A DNA stretch of 64,000 bases from Streptomyces yatensis (GTDB lineage Bacteria; Actinomycetota; Actinomycetes; Streptomycetales; Streptomycetaceae), in contig NZ_CP072941.1 of assembly GCF_018069625.1 (NCBI RefSeq), positions 9,424,001-9,488,000 on the forward strand, written 5' to 3'. The notes below the pieces were generated by a model, which was not told the DNA's origin, did no database searches, and saw nothing but the letters and a program-made list of their open reading frames with translations. This document shows, one piece after another, positions 40,502 to 48,780 of the stretch (positions within the stretch are counted from its first letter, which is position 1; each line of letters opens with the position of its first letter). A program made the position numbers and the translations under genes.

Positions 40502-41530
40502 TCACAGGCCGTGGCGGCGGTCGCCCAACACCGCTTCGCAGACCCGCGATTCCATCTCCGGCGAGAACGGCACCTCGCCGCGCACCCGGGCGGCGACGGC
40601 CCGGCGGGTCTCCTCGGCGATCAGATCCGCGTTGATCTGGGCCGCCGCGGCCGCGCCCGCCGCCGCGGCGGCACCGACCTGGGCGGACAGATCGGTGACA
40701 TTGCCCGCGGCCCACACCCCGGGCACCTCGGTGCGGCCGGTCGCGTCGGACGGGATGTGCTCACCGGCACCACTCGGATGCTCCACCGCCCGCAGCCCGA
40801 GCGCCGACAGGAGGCCGGTGCGCGCCACCATCCGCGACGCGACGGCCAGTGCCTCGCGCTTGACCACGCCGCCGTCGGTCAGCCGCACGCCGACGAGGCG
40901 GTCATCGACGATCTCCAGGGATGCCACCTCGCCGTCCACCACACGGATGCCACGGGCGGCCAGCTGCTCCGCCTCCTCACCGGAGGGCGACGGCAGGGTG
41001 TGGGAGAAGAAGGTGACATCGTCGCTCCACTGACGGAACAGCAGCGCCTGGTGCACCGACAGCGGCCCGCTCCCCAGGACACCGATGGCCTGGTCGCGGA
41101 TCTCCCAGCCGTGGCAGTACGGACAGTGCACCACATCCCGGCCCCACCGGGACCGCAGCCCCGCGACGTCAGGCAACTCGTCGACCAGCCCGGTGGCCAG
41201 CAACAATCGGCGCGCACGGACGCTCCGGCCGTCGGTCAGGGCCACCTGGAACCCGGCCTCCTCCCGGGTGACGGCGCCGACCTCGCCGGACACCACCTGA
41301 CCGCCATAGCCGCGGACCTCGGCCCGGCCCCGCTCCACCAGCTCTCCCGGTCCGATCCCTTCCCGGGCCAGCAGCCCGTGCACCCCCGAGGCCGGAGCGT
41401 TGCGCGGGGCGCCCGCGTCGATCACCACCACCGACCGCCGTGCCCGGGTCAGCATCAGCGCCCCGCTCAGCCCCGCGGCGCCACCGCCGATCACCACCAC
41501 GTCATAGGTGTTCTTCAGCTCATCGGTCAC
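40502..41530 (-). CDS. Thioredoxin-reductase-like NAD(P)/FAD oxidoreductase
   Basis: The product has an FAD-binding GGGAAG motif near the N-terminus (VVVIGGGAAGLSGAL), a central CPYCHG redox motif, a second nucleotide site (GVLGSGPLS) and the C-terminal GVWAAGNVTD. The length (about 342-350 residues) and the order match thioredoxin-reductase-like enzymes. The GTG at 41530 has GGAGG eight bases upstream and is preferred; an ATG at 41554 without a clear ribosome site would add eight residues. In other natural-product clusters such enzymes make disulfides, but nothing here supports that, so a general redox role is more likely. Confidence 0.88.
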   Translation of the reverse strand: MTDELKNTYDVVVIGGGAAGLSGALMLTRARRSVVVIDAGAPRNAPASGVHGLLAREGIGPGELVERGRAEVRGYGGQVVSGEVGAVTREEAGFQVALTDGRSVRARRLLLATGLVDELPDVAGLRSRWGRDVVHCPYCHGWEIRDQAIGVLGSGPLSVHQALLFRQWSDDVTFFSHTLPSPSGEEAEQLAARGIRVVDGEVASLEIVDDRLVGVRLTDGGVVKREALAVASRMVARTGLLSALGLRAVEHPSGAGEHIPSDATGRTEVPGVWAAGNVTDLSAQVGAAAAAGAAAAAQINADLIAEETRRAVAARVRGEVPFSPEMESRVCEAVLGDRRHGL

Positions 41531-41608
41531 TTCGACCACCTCCACGGCCACCATGCGAACCCGTCCACCGTGAGCGCAAAGTTTGTTGCCGAGGCGGCAA
41601 AGCGAGGG

Positions 41609-43138
41609 TCAGTCGGCGGGGGCGGTGCCGCGCCGGCGGGCGATCTCGCCCGCGACGATGTCGACGGCCAGGAAGGCGGCCAGCGGAATGCCGAGGAGGG
41701 GCAGGTAGTAGCCGATCGCGGCGGTGGCCGCGGCCAGGGGGAGGAGGGCATACAGCGGCACCCGCCGCCACGCGCCGCGGGGGACCGGGCGCCCGAAGGC
41801 GGAGGCGCGGCCACGCTGCCACCACATGCGGTAGCCCCAGACGATCAGGAAGATCAGCGCGAGTGCGAGAGCGGCCAGGGCGATCTGGTTGACGAGGCCG
41901 AAGAGGTTTCCGGTGTGGAGGTCGATGCCCCAGCGGGTGAGCTTGGCGAGCACCGGGTAGTCGGCGAACCGCTGGACGTCGGTCACCTCGCCCGTGGCCG
42001 GGTCGATGGCCACCGAGTCCTGCTTCTCGGGCCAGCTGCGCTGGATCTGGCTGACGACATACGCACTGCCCGGCTCGGCGGGCGGGACGATCTCGACGGG
42101 GTTGTCCAGGTCCTGGGCGCGGGCGGCCTTCAGTACGGTGTCCAGACCCACATCGGTGTGCCCGGCAGCCTCGCCCGTACCGCCCATGTCCATGCCCGGC
42201 ATGGAACCGGAGCCCATATGGTGTCCGGCGTGTTCGCCGCCGCCGACGGTGGCCGAGACGGTCGGGGTGGTCTGGCCGAGGGCGGTGCGCAGGTCCTCCA
42301 CGTTGGCCCCCGCGTAGGTGGACCAGGTCAGGCCGGTGGCGGACAGGAACAGCAGCCCCAGTGCCACCCACAGCCCGACCGCGCCATGGAAGGACATGGT
42401 GCGCTTGCGGCCGGTGGCGGTGCGGTCGGCCAGCGCCACCGCCCGCAGTGTGCGCTTCTTACGGCGGCGGCTGAGCCAGAGCACCACACCGCCGAGGGCG
42501 ATGACCCACAGCCAGCTGGCGGCGAGTTCGCTGTAGAGGCGTCCGGTCTGCCCGAGGTGCAGATCGCGGTGGAACTCATCGATCCAGGTGCGCAGCGGGA
42601 GGGCGCCGGTGGAGCCGTACTGCTCCAGCGCCCCGCGCACCTTCCCGGTGTACGGGTCGACGAACACCGCCAGTGTGTGCTCGGGATCGACGCCCTTGAC
42701 GCCGGAGAGCAGCACCCGGGTGGTGGCGCCGTCCTCGGGGGAGGGCCGTACGGCACTGATCTCGCCCTCGGGGTGGGCCTTGCGCGCGGCCGCCACCTGC
42801 TCGGAGATCGGCAGTTCCCGGTCGCCGACCGGGACGCGCAGCTCATGGGCGTAGACCAGCTTCTCGGCCTGGAACGATCCGGCGTACAGCAGTCCGGTCG
42901 TGGCCGCGACCAGCAGGAACGGCGCGACCAGCACCCCCGCGTAGAAGTGCAGCCGCAGCACCAGCGGCCGCAGTCCCGCCCATACGGACCCGCCGGACCC
43001 GGACCCGGACCCGGACCCGTCGGAGGCGGACCCGGTTCCGGCGCCGCCGGATTCGGCGTCGGCGGGGGAGTGTGGCTTCCTGCCGGCGGCGTCATCCGGG
43101 GAATCGCCCGTGGCCGGGGCGAGCGGTTCAGCGGACAT
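41609..43138 (-). CDS. PepSY-domain membrane protein with Met/His-rich loop
   Basis: This 509-residue protein has four to five membrane helices (for example LHFYAGVLVAPFLLVAATTG, and the C-terminal pairs) and PepSY-type segments. Between helices lies a Met/His/Gly stretch (about GGGEHAGHHMGSGSMPGMDM) typical of copper-binding regions. PepSY membrane proteins are associated with metal reductases and copper or iron homeostasis. The ATG at 43138 follows CAGGAG and is preferred over upstream starts. A second Met/His-rich membrane protein is transcribed divergently, and a Crp-type palindrome lies between them. Confidence 0.88.
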   Translation of the reverse strand: MSAEPLAPATGDSPDDAAGRKPHSPADAESGGAGTGSASDGSGSGSGSGGSVWAGLRPLVLRLHFYAGVLVAPFLLVAATTGLLYAGSFQAEKLVYAHELRVPVGDRELPISEQVAAARKAHPEGEISAVRPSPEDGATTRVLLSGVKGVDPEHTLAVFVDPYTGKVRGALEQYGSTGALPLRTWIDEFHRDLHLGQTGRLYSELAASWLWVIALGGVVLWLSRRRKKRTLRAVALADRTATGRKRTMSFHGAVGLWVALGLLFLSATGLTWSTYAGANVEDLRTALGQTTPTVSATVGGGEHAGHHMGSGSMPGMDMGGTGEAAGHTDVGLDTVLKAARAQDLDNPVEIVPPAEPGSAYVVSQIQRSWPEKQDSVAIDPATGEVTDVQRFADYPVLAKLTRWGIDLHTGNLFGLVNQIALAALALALIFLIVWGYRMWWQRGRASAFGRPVPRGAWRRVPLYALLPLAAATAAIGYYLPLLGIPLAAFLAVDIVAGEIARRRGTAPAD

Positions 43139-43238
43139 GGACGACTCCTGGTTCCGGGGCAAGGGCGGGGGCGGACGCATAGGGGGCCGCGCCGGTTGAG
43201 TTGTCGGCCGCACACCCAGTCGAGTTCCGGGCATTACT

Positions 43239-43254
43239 TGTGATCTGGGTCACA
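43239..43254. promoter_or_regulatory. Crp/Fnr-type palindrome between divergent membrane-protein genes
   Basis: TGTGATCTGGGTCACA is a perfect TGTGA-N6-TCACA dyad and also fits the GTG-N6-GNCAC motif reported for Streptomyces Crp. It lies about 100 bp upstream of the PepSY gene and about 44 bp upstream of the divergent gene, a position from which it could regulate both. Confidence 0.6.
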
Positions 43255-43297
43255 TGGGGCCATTCGGGGATGGCCCCACGCCACGCTTGTCATCGGC

Positions 43298-44050
43298 GTG
43301 ATGAAGATTGAGCCGTCGTCACGCACACCGGCGGCGGCTGGCACCATGGCTGCCATGTCCGCCGGGCCACCCTTCCGTCTCGCACGAGCCGCCGTCTTCG
43401 CGGCGGTGTGTGTCGTGGTGACCGCGCTCGGGCACACGCTGATGTCCGGTGACACCCTCCCGGTGTGGGCCGTGGCAGCCGCGTTCGCCGGGACGACGGC
43501 CGCCGCGTGGTGGGTCGCCGGACGCGAGCGCGGAGCGCTGGTCGTGACCGGTACGACGGTGGTCGCCCAACTCGGCCTGCACATGGCGTTCCGGTTCGCG
43601 GAGACGACCGTCGCTCCCGCCGCGGGCAGCGCCATGGGCGACGGGATGCCCGGTACGCGGGACATGGGCGCCACCCCGATGAGCGGCGGCGCCATGGGCT
43701 ATATGCACCATGGCGCGGACGCGATGTCCGCCGCCGCGCCGTCGATGAGCCATTTGCCGTGGCCCTGGGCGGGTCCCGGCGGGGCGGGCATGGCCACGGC
43801 CCACCTGCTCGCCGCGCTGATCTGCGGACTGTGGCTGTGGCGCGGCGAGCGGGCGGCCTTCCGGCTCGGCCGCGCGCTCGCGGCCCTGCTGTTCGTCCCC
43901 CTCGCCCTCGCCCTGCGCGTCCTGGGCGCGGGCGCCACTCCGCTGCCCGCATGGCCCACCGCACCGGCCTTCGTCCGTCGGCCGCGCGAAGTTCTGCTAC
44001 GGCACGTCATTCTCCGCAGAGGGCCACCAAGGCGGCTGGCCATCCGCTGA
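43298..44050 (+). CDS. Met/His-rich integral membrane protein, possible copper-related function
   Basis: This protein of about 250 residues has four predicted membrane helices (near 29-48, 55-72, 78-95 and 165-200). A periplasm-facing stretch is rich in Met, His and Gly (GGAMGYMHHGADAM region, about residues 110-150). The family has no assigned enzyme activity that I recognise. The metal-like residues and the divergent PepSY partner suggest copper handling. The start is GTG 43298 or ATG 43301. The gene stops 184 bp before the sigma factor gene on the same strand. Confidence 0.75.
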   Translation: MMKIEPSSRTPAAAGTMAAMSAGPPFRLARAAVFAAVCVVVTALGHTLMSGDTLPVWAVAAAFAGTTAAAWWVAGRERGALVVTGTTVVAQLGLHMAFRFAETTVAPAAGSAMGDGMPGTRDMGATPMSGGAMGYMHHGADAMSAAAPSMSHLPWPWAGPGGAGMATAHLLAALICGLWLWRGERAAFRLGRALAALLFVPLALALRVLGAGATPLPAWPTAPAFVRRPREVLLRHVILRRGPPRRLAIR

Positions 44051-44234
44051 ACCGCCCGTCCTTCCCCCGCCCCTGACCTGGGGTGAGCGTCGGTTGACGG
44101 GCGGAGTACCGGCGCCTGCCCGGCGTCGGCCCCATCCGTCGGCACCGCCGGCCTCTCGCCGTCCCGCCGCGCCCTCGCGCGGCCGGTGGCGCGCGCCGGT
44201 GTGCCGTTCACCGCCATCCGAAGGACGTGTGACG

Positions 44235-44867
44235 ATGCCTTCCGCCACGCTGCCCGCCGCACCCGTGAGAGCCGTGCACGGCTTCACCACCGCGGCGAAT
44301 GACCGCCAGGTCACCGCATGGGCGCTGGCCGCCCGTGACGGCGACCGCGATGCGGTCGACCACTTCATCCGCGCCACTTACCTCGATGTACGCCGCTTCG
44401 TCCGCCATCTCAGCGCCGACCCCCACGGCTGTGAGGACCTCGCCCAGGAGACGTATCTGCGGGCGCTGACCGGACTCTCGCGCTTCGCCGGCCGCTCGTC
44501 GGCCCGGACGTGGCTGCTGTCGATCGCCCGCCGGGTGGTCGTCGACCGCTACCGCACGGCCGCCGCCCGCCCCCGCACCCTGGACGCGGACGACTGGCAG
44601 GAGGTGGCCGAGCGGGCACAGCCCGTCGGGCTCCCCGGGTTCGACGAGGGGGTGGCGCTGATGGACCTGCTGGCGGCGCTCGCCCCGGCCCGCCGCCAGA
44701 TGTTCCTCCTCACCACGGTGCTCGGCCTGCCGTACGCGGACGTCGCCACCGCGACCGGCTGCCCCATCGGCACCGTGCGCTCCCGTGTGGCCCGCGCCCG
44801 TGAGGACATCACCGCACTGCTGGCCGCGGCGGAGAAGGCCGCGGAACCCGTGCGGTTGGCGGGCTGA
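44235..44867 (+). CDS. ECF-type RNA polymerase sigma factor
   Basis: This 210-residue protein has sigma region 2 (DVRRFVRHL...EDLAQETYLRAL, then RTWLLSIARRVVVDRYR) and region 4 (MFLLTTVLGLPYADVATATG with the GTVRSRVARAR recognition helix). The ATG at 44235 is nine bases after AAGGA; a GTG at 44229 is too close to that site. No anti-sigma factor with a zinc motif is adjacent. The small membrane protein that follows converges on it. The regulon is unknown; the two Met/His-rich membrane proteins are the nearest candidates. Confidence 0.9.
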   Translation: MPSATLPAAPVRAVHGFTTAANDRQVTAWALAARDGDRDAVDHFIRATYLDVRRFVRHLSADPHGCEDLAQETYLRALTGLSRFAGRSSARTWLLSIARRVVVDRYRTAAARPRTLDADDWQEVAERAQPVGLPGFDEGVALMDLLAALAPARRQMFLLTTVLGLPYADVATATGCPIGTVRSRVARAREDITALLAAAEKAAEPVRLAG

Positions 44868-44946
44868 GCCCAACGACGACGCGGGACGCGGCGGGTGGCG
44901 GGCCATCGGCCACCGCCTGCCGTGTCCCGTACGTCGTCACCACTGT

Positions 44947-44974
44947 CCCCCGCCCGGCCGGTGGCGGGCGGGGG
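44947..44974. terminator. Hairpin between sigma factor gene and convergent small gene
   Basis: CCCCCGCCC (44947-44955) pairs perfectly with GGGCGGGGG (44966-44974) across a ten-base loop. A longer imperfect hairpin just upstream (about 44877-44940) overlaps the end of the sigma factor transcript. Confidence 0.55.
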
Positions 44975-44986
44975 TGCGGGCCTTGC

Positions 44987-45277
44987 TCAGTGGCCGAGCA
45001 CACCGCCGGGAGACGGCGGGGAGGCGAACGCCGGCCGGGGGCACCGGCGGCAGGCGCGGGCCGAAGGGGCCACCACGGCGTGTGACACGGCGGCGAAGGC
45101 CCCGGCGAGCGCGAGCAGCGGCCGGTCCGTGGCCAGGAGGGAAGCGACGGCGAGGGTGAGTGTGGCGATCCCCATGGCCACCCCTGCCGTGGTGCCGACC
45201 CACGCGATCGCCAGGGGCAGCCGGTGCGGGGTGGGCAGCCGGCGGGCCGGAGTGCTGGTGACGGCCGGCTCGACCAC
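44987..45277 (-). CDS. Small hypothetical membrane protein
   Basis: This reading frame of 96 residues starts with GTG (45277) and has two hydrophobic helices (LAIAWVGTTAGVAMGIATLT and a second near LLALAGAFAAVSHAVVAPSA). It ends with a CRRCP motif and GVLGH. I do not recognise the family. Support comes from the coherent membrane profile and the convergent position with hairpins on its 3' side. The start has only a weak ribosome site. Confidence 0.5.
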   Translation of the reverse strand: MVEPAVTSTPARRLPTPHRLPLAIAWVGTTAGVAMGIATLTLAVASLLATDRPLLALAGAFAAVSHAVVAPSARACRRCPRPAFASPPSPGGVLGH

Positions 45278-45342
45278 CGGAGCGTGACGTTCGCCGTGGC
45301 CCGATGCGGACCAGCCGGGGCCGGGGCCGGATCCGGTGCGGA

Positions 45343-45360
45343 CCCAGGCCCGGGCCTGGG
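45343..45360. terminator. 18-bp perfect palindrome downstream of rifM
   Basis: CCCAGGCCCGGGCCTGGG is its own reverse complement and lies 39 bp past the stop codon of the rifM-type gene, within the 121-bp gap to the small membrane protein gene. It could act as a hairpin terminator for the AHBA gene operon, or be simply a GC-rich dyad. Confidence 0.45.
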
Positions 45361-45398
45361 CCCGGGTGGAGGTTGCTGCGCGGACGTAACGCGCGGAG

Positions 45399-46094
45399 CT
45401 AGGGAGCCGTCACCTCGGGGCAGAGCGCCAGCAGTTCGGCGGGCTTGTGCAGGACCACATCGGGCTCCGCCGCGAGCAGGGTCTTCTCGTCGCTCTCGCC
45501 CCACATCGCCGCCACGGCGGTGATCCCGGCCCCCCGCGCACTGGCCAGATCGGTCACCGCATCCCCGACCATCACCGTCCGGTCGGGGTCGGCGTCCATC
45601 AGGTCCATCGCCTTCAGCACGATGTCCGGCGCGGGCTTGGGCCGCGCCACCTCGTCCGAGCCGAGGACCACGTGGAACTGGCCACGGATGCCCAGCGTGT
45701 CGAGCAGCGAACGTGCCCGGGGGCCGCTTTTCCCGGTGGCCACGGCGAGCCGCAGCCCGCGGTGGCGTAACTCCGTCAGCAGCTCGGGCACGCCGTCGAA
45801 GATCTCCACCTGGTGGGCGAGCCGGTAGCTCTCGCGGACGAACGGGGCCTCCATCTCCAGCGGAAGGCCCATGATCCGCATGATGTCGGGGAAATAGCGG
45901 CCCAGATGCCGGTTGTACTCCTCGAAGGGCGGCTCACCCTCGCCGACGACCTCGGCGTAGGCGAGGGTGAACGCCTCGCGCATCACCGCGAAGCTGTTGA
46001 CGAGGACACCGTCGAGGTCGAAGACCACCGAGGTGACCGGGGCGATACCCGATCCGGAGAGCGGGTCGCCATGACTGATCGGATGGCTGGTCAT
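45399..46094 (-). CDS. rifM: HAD-family phosphatase of AHBA biosynthesis (RifM type)
   Basis: This 231-residue haloacid dehalogenase-like hydrolase has the nucleophile motif DLDGVLV, motif II Thr in VATGKSG, Lys in RPKPAPD and motif IV GDAVTD. In the rifamycin pathway RifM helps generate the aminated sugar phosphate precursor for AHBA; the exact dephosphorylated substrate is known only for the homologue. It is last in the minus-strand group rifK-rifL-rifM. The 172-bp gap to rifL holds two imperfect GGGGATGGCGA repeats of about 32 bp (46188-46252). A TTA codon is present (plus-strand 45768-45770). Confidence 0.92.
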   Translation of the reverse strand: MTSHPISHGDPLSGSGIAPVTSVVFDLDGVLVNSFAVMREAFTLAYAEVVGEGEPPFEEYNRHLGRYFPDIMRIMGLPLEMEAPFVRESYRLAHQVEIFDGVPELLTELRHRGLRLAVATGKSGPRARSLLDTLGIRGQFHVVLGSDEVARPKPAPDIVLKAMDLMDADPDRTVMVGDAVTDLASARGAGITAVAAMWGESDEKTLLAAEPDVVLHKPAELLALCPEVTAP

Positions 46095-46266
46095 TGAACA
46101 CTCCCGTGGTGCGGGCCGGTTCGGCGTACCGCCGGTCCGGGTCTCGGAGGCGGTCCGGGGCTCAGGGGCGGTCCGGGGAAGGTGACGGGGATGGCGATGG
46201 CGCGCGGTGTGAGGCGGCGGGGGATGGCGACGGCGAGCCGGGTGAGGCGGCAGCCCGCCGGGGTGG

Positions 46267-47391
46267 TCACACCGGCGCCGACACCGACTTCCGGATCTCC
46301 TGGGGGATCCGGGCCGAGGCGTAGACCCGTTCGATGGCGCCGATGGTCCGGCGGACCTCCTCGATCACCCGGCCCCGCCCCGCCGGGTCGCGCAGCAGCG
46401 CGGGAACCATGTCGAGCTGCCGGTCGTACTCGGTGCCGATCGGCTCGGTGGGCACGGCCACCGGACGGGTCCTACCGTCGGCGGTGCGGGTCAGGGTGGA
46501 CTTCTCGAGGCGGTTCGGGCTGAATCCGAAGGTGCAGCGCAAGGTCGCGCTGCCCGCGCTGCCGTCGATCGTGACCCGCGTGGTGTCCAGCGCCTCGTGC
46601 GAGGCCCAACTCGCGTGCAGCACCACCGAACGGCCGTCGTCGGTGATGAGGAATCCGCGCGCGGTGTCCTCCACATCGGTGTCGCCCGAGAGCTCCGGGC
46701 CACCGTCGTCGCCCCGCCACGCGGCCCCCGAGGACCGCTGGGTGATGAAGTCGGCGGACACGGTGCCGATGGCATGCCGGAACGCGGCGGTGCCCAGCAG
46801 CGGAACCGCGATGTCGAACAGATGCCAGCCCAGGTCGACCAGCGCCCCACCGCCCGCGAGCGACCGCTGGGTGAACCAGCCGCCCCGGTCGGGCACCCCG
46901 CGCGCCCGCACCCAGGCGAGCTCGACATGGCGGATACGGCCCAGCCGGGCGGCGATCCGGTACAGCCCGCGCACATCGGCGCGGTAGCGCGCCGCGCTGC
47001 CGGCCAGCAGCACCGCGCCACCGGAGCGCTCCGCCGCGGCCAGCCGCTCGGCCTCCTCGGAGGTCAGGCACACCGGCTTCTCCAGGAACACCGGGATGCC
47101 CTTGGCCAGCAGTTCGGTGGCGACCGTGCAGTGCAGATGGTTGGGCACCGCGACCACCGCCAGGTCCACCTCCGCGGGATCGAGGTCGTGGATCGCCGCC
47201 AGCACCGGCAGCCGGTCCGTGCCTTGCGTTTCGGCGACGGCCGCGCGACCGCGCTCGTCGGGATCCACCGCGGCGATCACGGTGAAGGCGGGGTTGCGGC
47301 GGAGCCGGGGCAGCCAGATCGAGCGGGCCGCCCACCCCAGCCCCACCACGGCGGTCCGGATCGGCGTCCCGCCGGCGGACGGGGCGCTCAT
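46267..47391 (-). CDS. rifL: Gfo/Idh/MocA-type oxidoreductase of AHBA biosynthesis (RifL type)
   Basis: This 374-residue oxidoreductase has an N-terminal Rossmann fold (AVVGLGWAARSIWLPRL) and the EKPV motif (FLEKPVCLTSEEA) of the Gfo/Idh family. In the rifamycin pathway RifL works together with RifK to oxidise and transaminate UDP-glucose to the 3-keto and kanosamine-type intermediates that lead to aminoDAHP. Its ATG (47391) overlaps the TGA of the AHBA synthase gene as ATGA, so the two are translationally coupled. Confidence 0.94.
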   Translation of the reverse strand: MSAPSAGGTPIRTAVVGLGWAARSIWLPRLRRNPAFTVIAAVDPDERGRAAVAETQGTDRLPVLAAIHDLDPAEVDLAVVAVPNHLHCTVATELLAKGIPVFLEKPVCLTSEEAERLAAAERSGGAVLLAGSAARYRADVRGLYRIAARLGRIRHVELAWVRARGVPDRGGWFTQRSLAGGGALVDLGWHLFDIAVPLLGTAAFRHAIGTVSADFITQRSSGAAWRGDDGGPELSGDTDVEDTARGFLITDDGRSVVLHASWASHEALDTTRVTIDGSAGSATLRCTFGFSPNRLEKSTLTRTADGRTRPVAVPTEPIGTEYDRQLDMVPALLRDPAGRGRVIEEVRRTIGAIERVYASARIPQEIRKSVSAPV

Positions 47392-48554
47392 GAGCCCGCG
47401 AGCACGTCGGCGACGACGGCTGCCACGTCGTGCATCTGCTCCTCGCTGCCCAGCAGCACCCGGTGGTGCAGCCATACGCAGTCGCGGGTGAGCGCCTCGG
47501 AGTGCGGGCAGCGGCGGGCGAGTTCGTCCACCGTCAGATCCGGCGCCGCGATCTCCCAGAAGGCGTCCGTACGGTAGACCGCGCGGAAGCCGACGAACGC
47601 GGGCACCCCCCGCTCGATGAGCACGTCGACGATCTTCGCGCGGCGCTCCTCGGTGATGCCCGGCACCCGGAACATCGCCATGTAGTGCGGGTTGCGGTCA
47701 CCGCGGTCGTCGCGCGACTGCGGTACGACACCGGGGATCTCGGCGAGCAGCCGGCTCAGCACCGGCCAGCGCTGCTCACGCGTGGTGATCTGGTCCTCCA
47801 GACGGCCGAGTTGGGCGCGCAGCACCGACGCGGAGAACTCGTTCAGCCGGAAGTTGGAGCCCGAGGTGCGGTGGAAGTAGCCGCGGTCGGTGGGCGGGCG
47901 TCCGCAGCTGTGCCGGACGAAGCCCCGCTCGTACATCTCTGCGTCGGGGAAGAGCACGGCGCCGCCCTCACCGGCGGTCATCAGCTTCCCGTTCTGAAAA
48001 CTGAACGCGGCGACCGAGCCCAGCTCACCGACCTTCTTGCCGCGCCACTGAGCACCATGGGCGTGGGCCGCGTCCTGGATCAGCGGGACCCCGGAGTCGG
48101 CGGACAGTTTGCCCAGCGCGTCCATGTCGCACATCTGACCCGCCATGTGCACCGGCATGATCGCGCGGGTCCTCGGACCGATGGCCGCCTCGACCGCCGA
48201 TGGATCGATGCAGTAGGTGTCCGGGTCCACATCGACGGGAACGGCCACCGCGCCCAGGCGCTGCGCGGCCTGCGAGGACGAGATGAAGGTGAACGCGGGA
48301 ACGATCACCTCCGTGCCGGCGCCGATGCCGAGCACCTCGAGAGCGAGCTCCAGCGCATGCGTTCCGTTGGTGACCGCGAGGGCGTGCTCGCTGCCATGGG
48401 CCGCGGCGAACTCCGCCTCGAAGGCGTCGACCTCACTGCCGCCGATACGCCACCACTGCCCCTGATCCAGGGCCCGGATCAGGCCCTCGCGCTCCTCGTC
48501 GCCATACTGCGGCCATGCGGGCAGCTCGGATCCCAGGCGCACATCATTGCTCAT
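47388..48554 (-). CDS. rifK: 3-amino-5-hydroxybenzoate (AHBA) synthase (RifK type)
   Basis: This 388-residue PLP enzyme of the DegT/DnrJ/EryC1 aminotransferase superfamily is the hallmark gene of ansamycin and mitomycin clusters. The PLP-binding Lys is K190 in FSFQNGKLMTAGEGGA. Family features also seen are NGTHALELAL, PAFTFISSSQAAQRLGA and DAAHAHGA. It converts 5-amino-5-deoxy-3-dehydroshikimate to AHBA and, with RifL, acts as a transaminase earlier in the route. The ATG at 48554 follows AAGGGAG. It is transcribed away from rifJ, and the region between contains several dyads. Confidence 0.97.
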   Translation of the reverse strand: MSNDVRLGSELPAWPQYGDEEREGLIRALDQGQWWRIGGSEVDAFEAEFAAAHGSEHALAVTNGTHALELALEVLGIGAGTEVIVPAFTFISSSQAAQRLGAVAVPVDVDPDTYCIDPSAVEAAIGPRTRAIMPVHMAGQMCDMDALGKLSADSGVPLIQDAAHAHGAQWRGKKVGELGSVAAFSFQNGKLMTAGEGGAVLFPDAEMYERGFVRHSCGRPPTDRGYFHRTSGSNFRLNEFSASVLRAQLGRLEDQITTREQRWPVLSRLLAEIPGVVPQSRDDRGDRNPHYMAMFRVPGITEERRAKIVDVLIERGVPAFVGFRAVYRTDAFWEIAAPDLTVDELARRCPHSEALTRDCVWLHHRVLLGSEEQMHDVAAVVADVLAGS

Positions 48555-48570
48555 GATTTCCCTACTCCCT

Positions 48571-48617
48571 TAATGCGTTATGGAGGCAGGTCCGCGGCGG
48601 ACGCATTAGCACGCTAA
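48571..48617. promoter_or_regulatory. Nested dyads in the rifK/rifJ divergent promoter region
   Basis: Three inverted repeats overlap here: TAATGCG (48571-48577) with CGCATTA (48602-48608), GTCCGC-G-GCGGAC (48590-48602), and TTAGC-AC-GCTAA (48606-48617). They are 17-63 bp upstream of the AHBA synthase start. Such clustered dyads suggest an operator. The rest of the 226-bp gap, with TTGACC at 48681 and TATAAA at 48719, lacks normal promoter spacing. Confidence 0.5.
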
Positions 48618-48780
48618 CCGGCCGACGGGGCAAACGTCATTCCCCCTCAAGGCCCCCCTACAGCCCCCTTAAAAACGGAGTTGACCAAGCTCTCGGGCCG
48701 AGGCCAAGGGGGCCGTGCTATAAATGCACTTCCGTGATGAGCCGCTGTAATTCAGCCGACCCCGCATGGTGAGGTGTGCA

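Noticed and set aside
40415..43243. A 942-codon open frame on the + strand.
   Set aside because: It lies opposite the flavoprotein and PepSY genes, which have full motifs and ribosome sites on the - strand; its own translation is low complexity.
48681..48724. TTGACC and TATAAA as a sigma-70 promoter for rifJ.
   Set aside because: The elements are 32 bases apart, too far for a normal promoter; recorded only as a note on the intergenic region.
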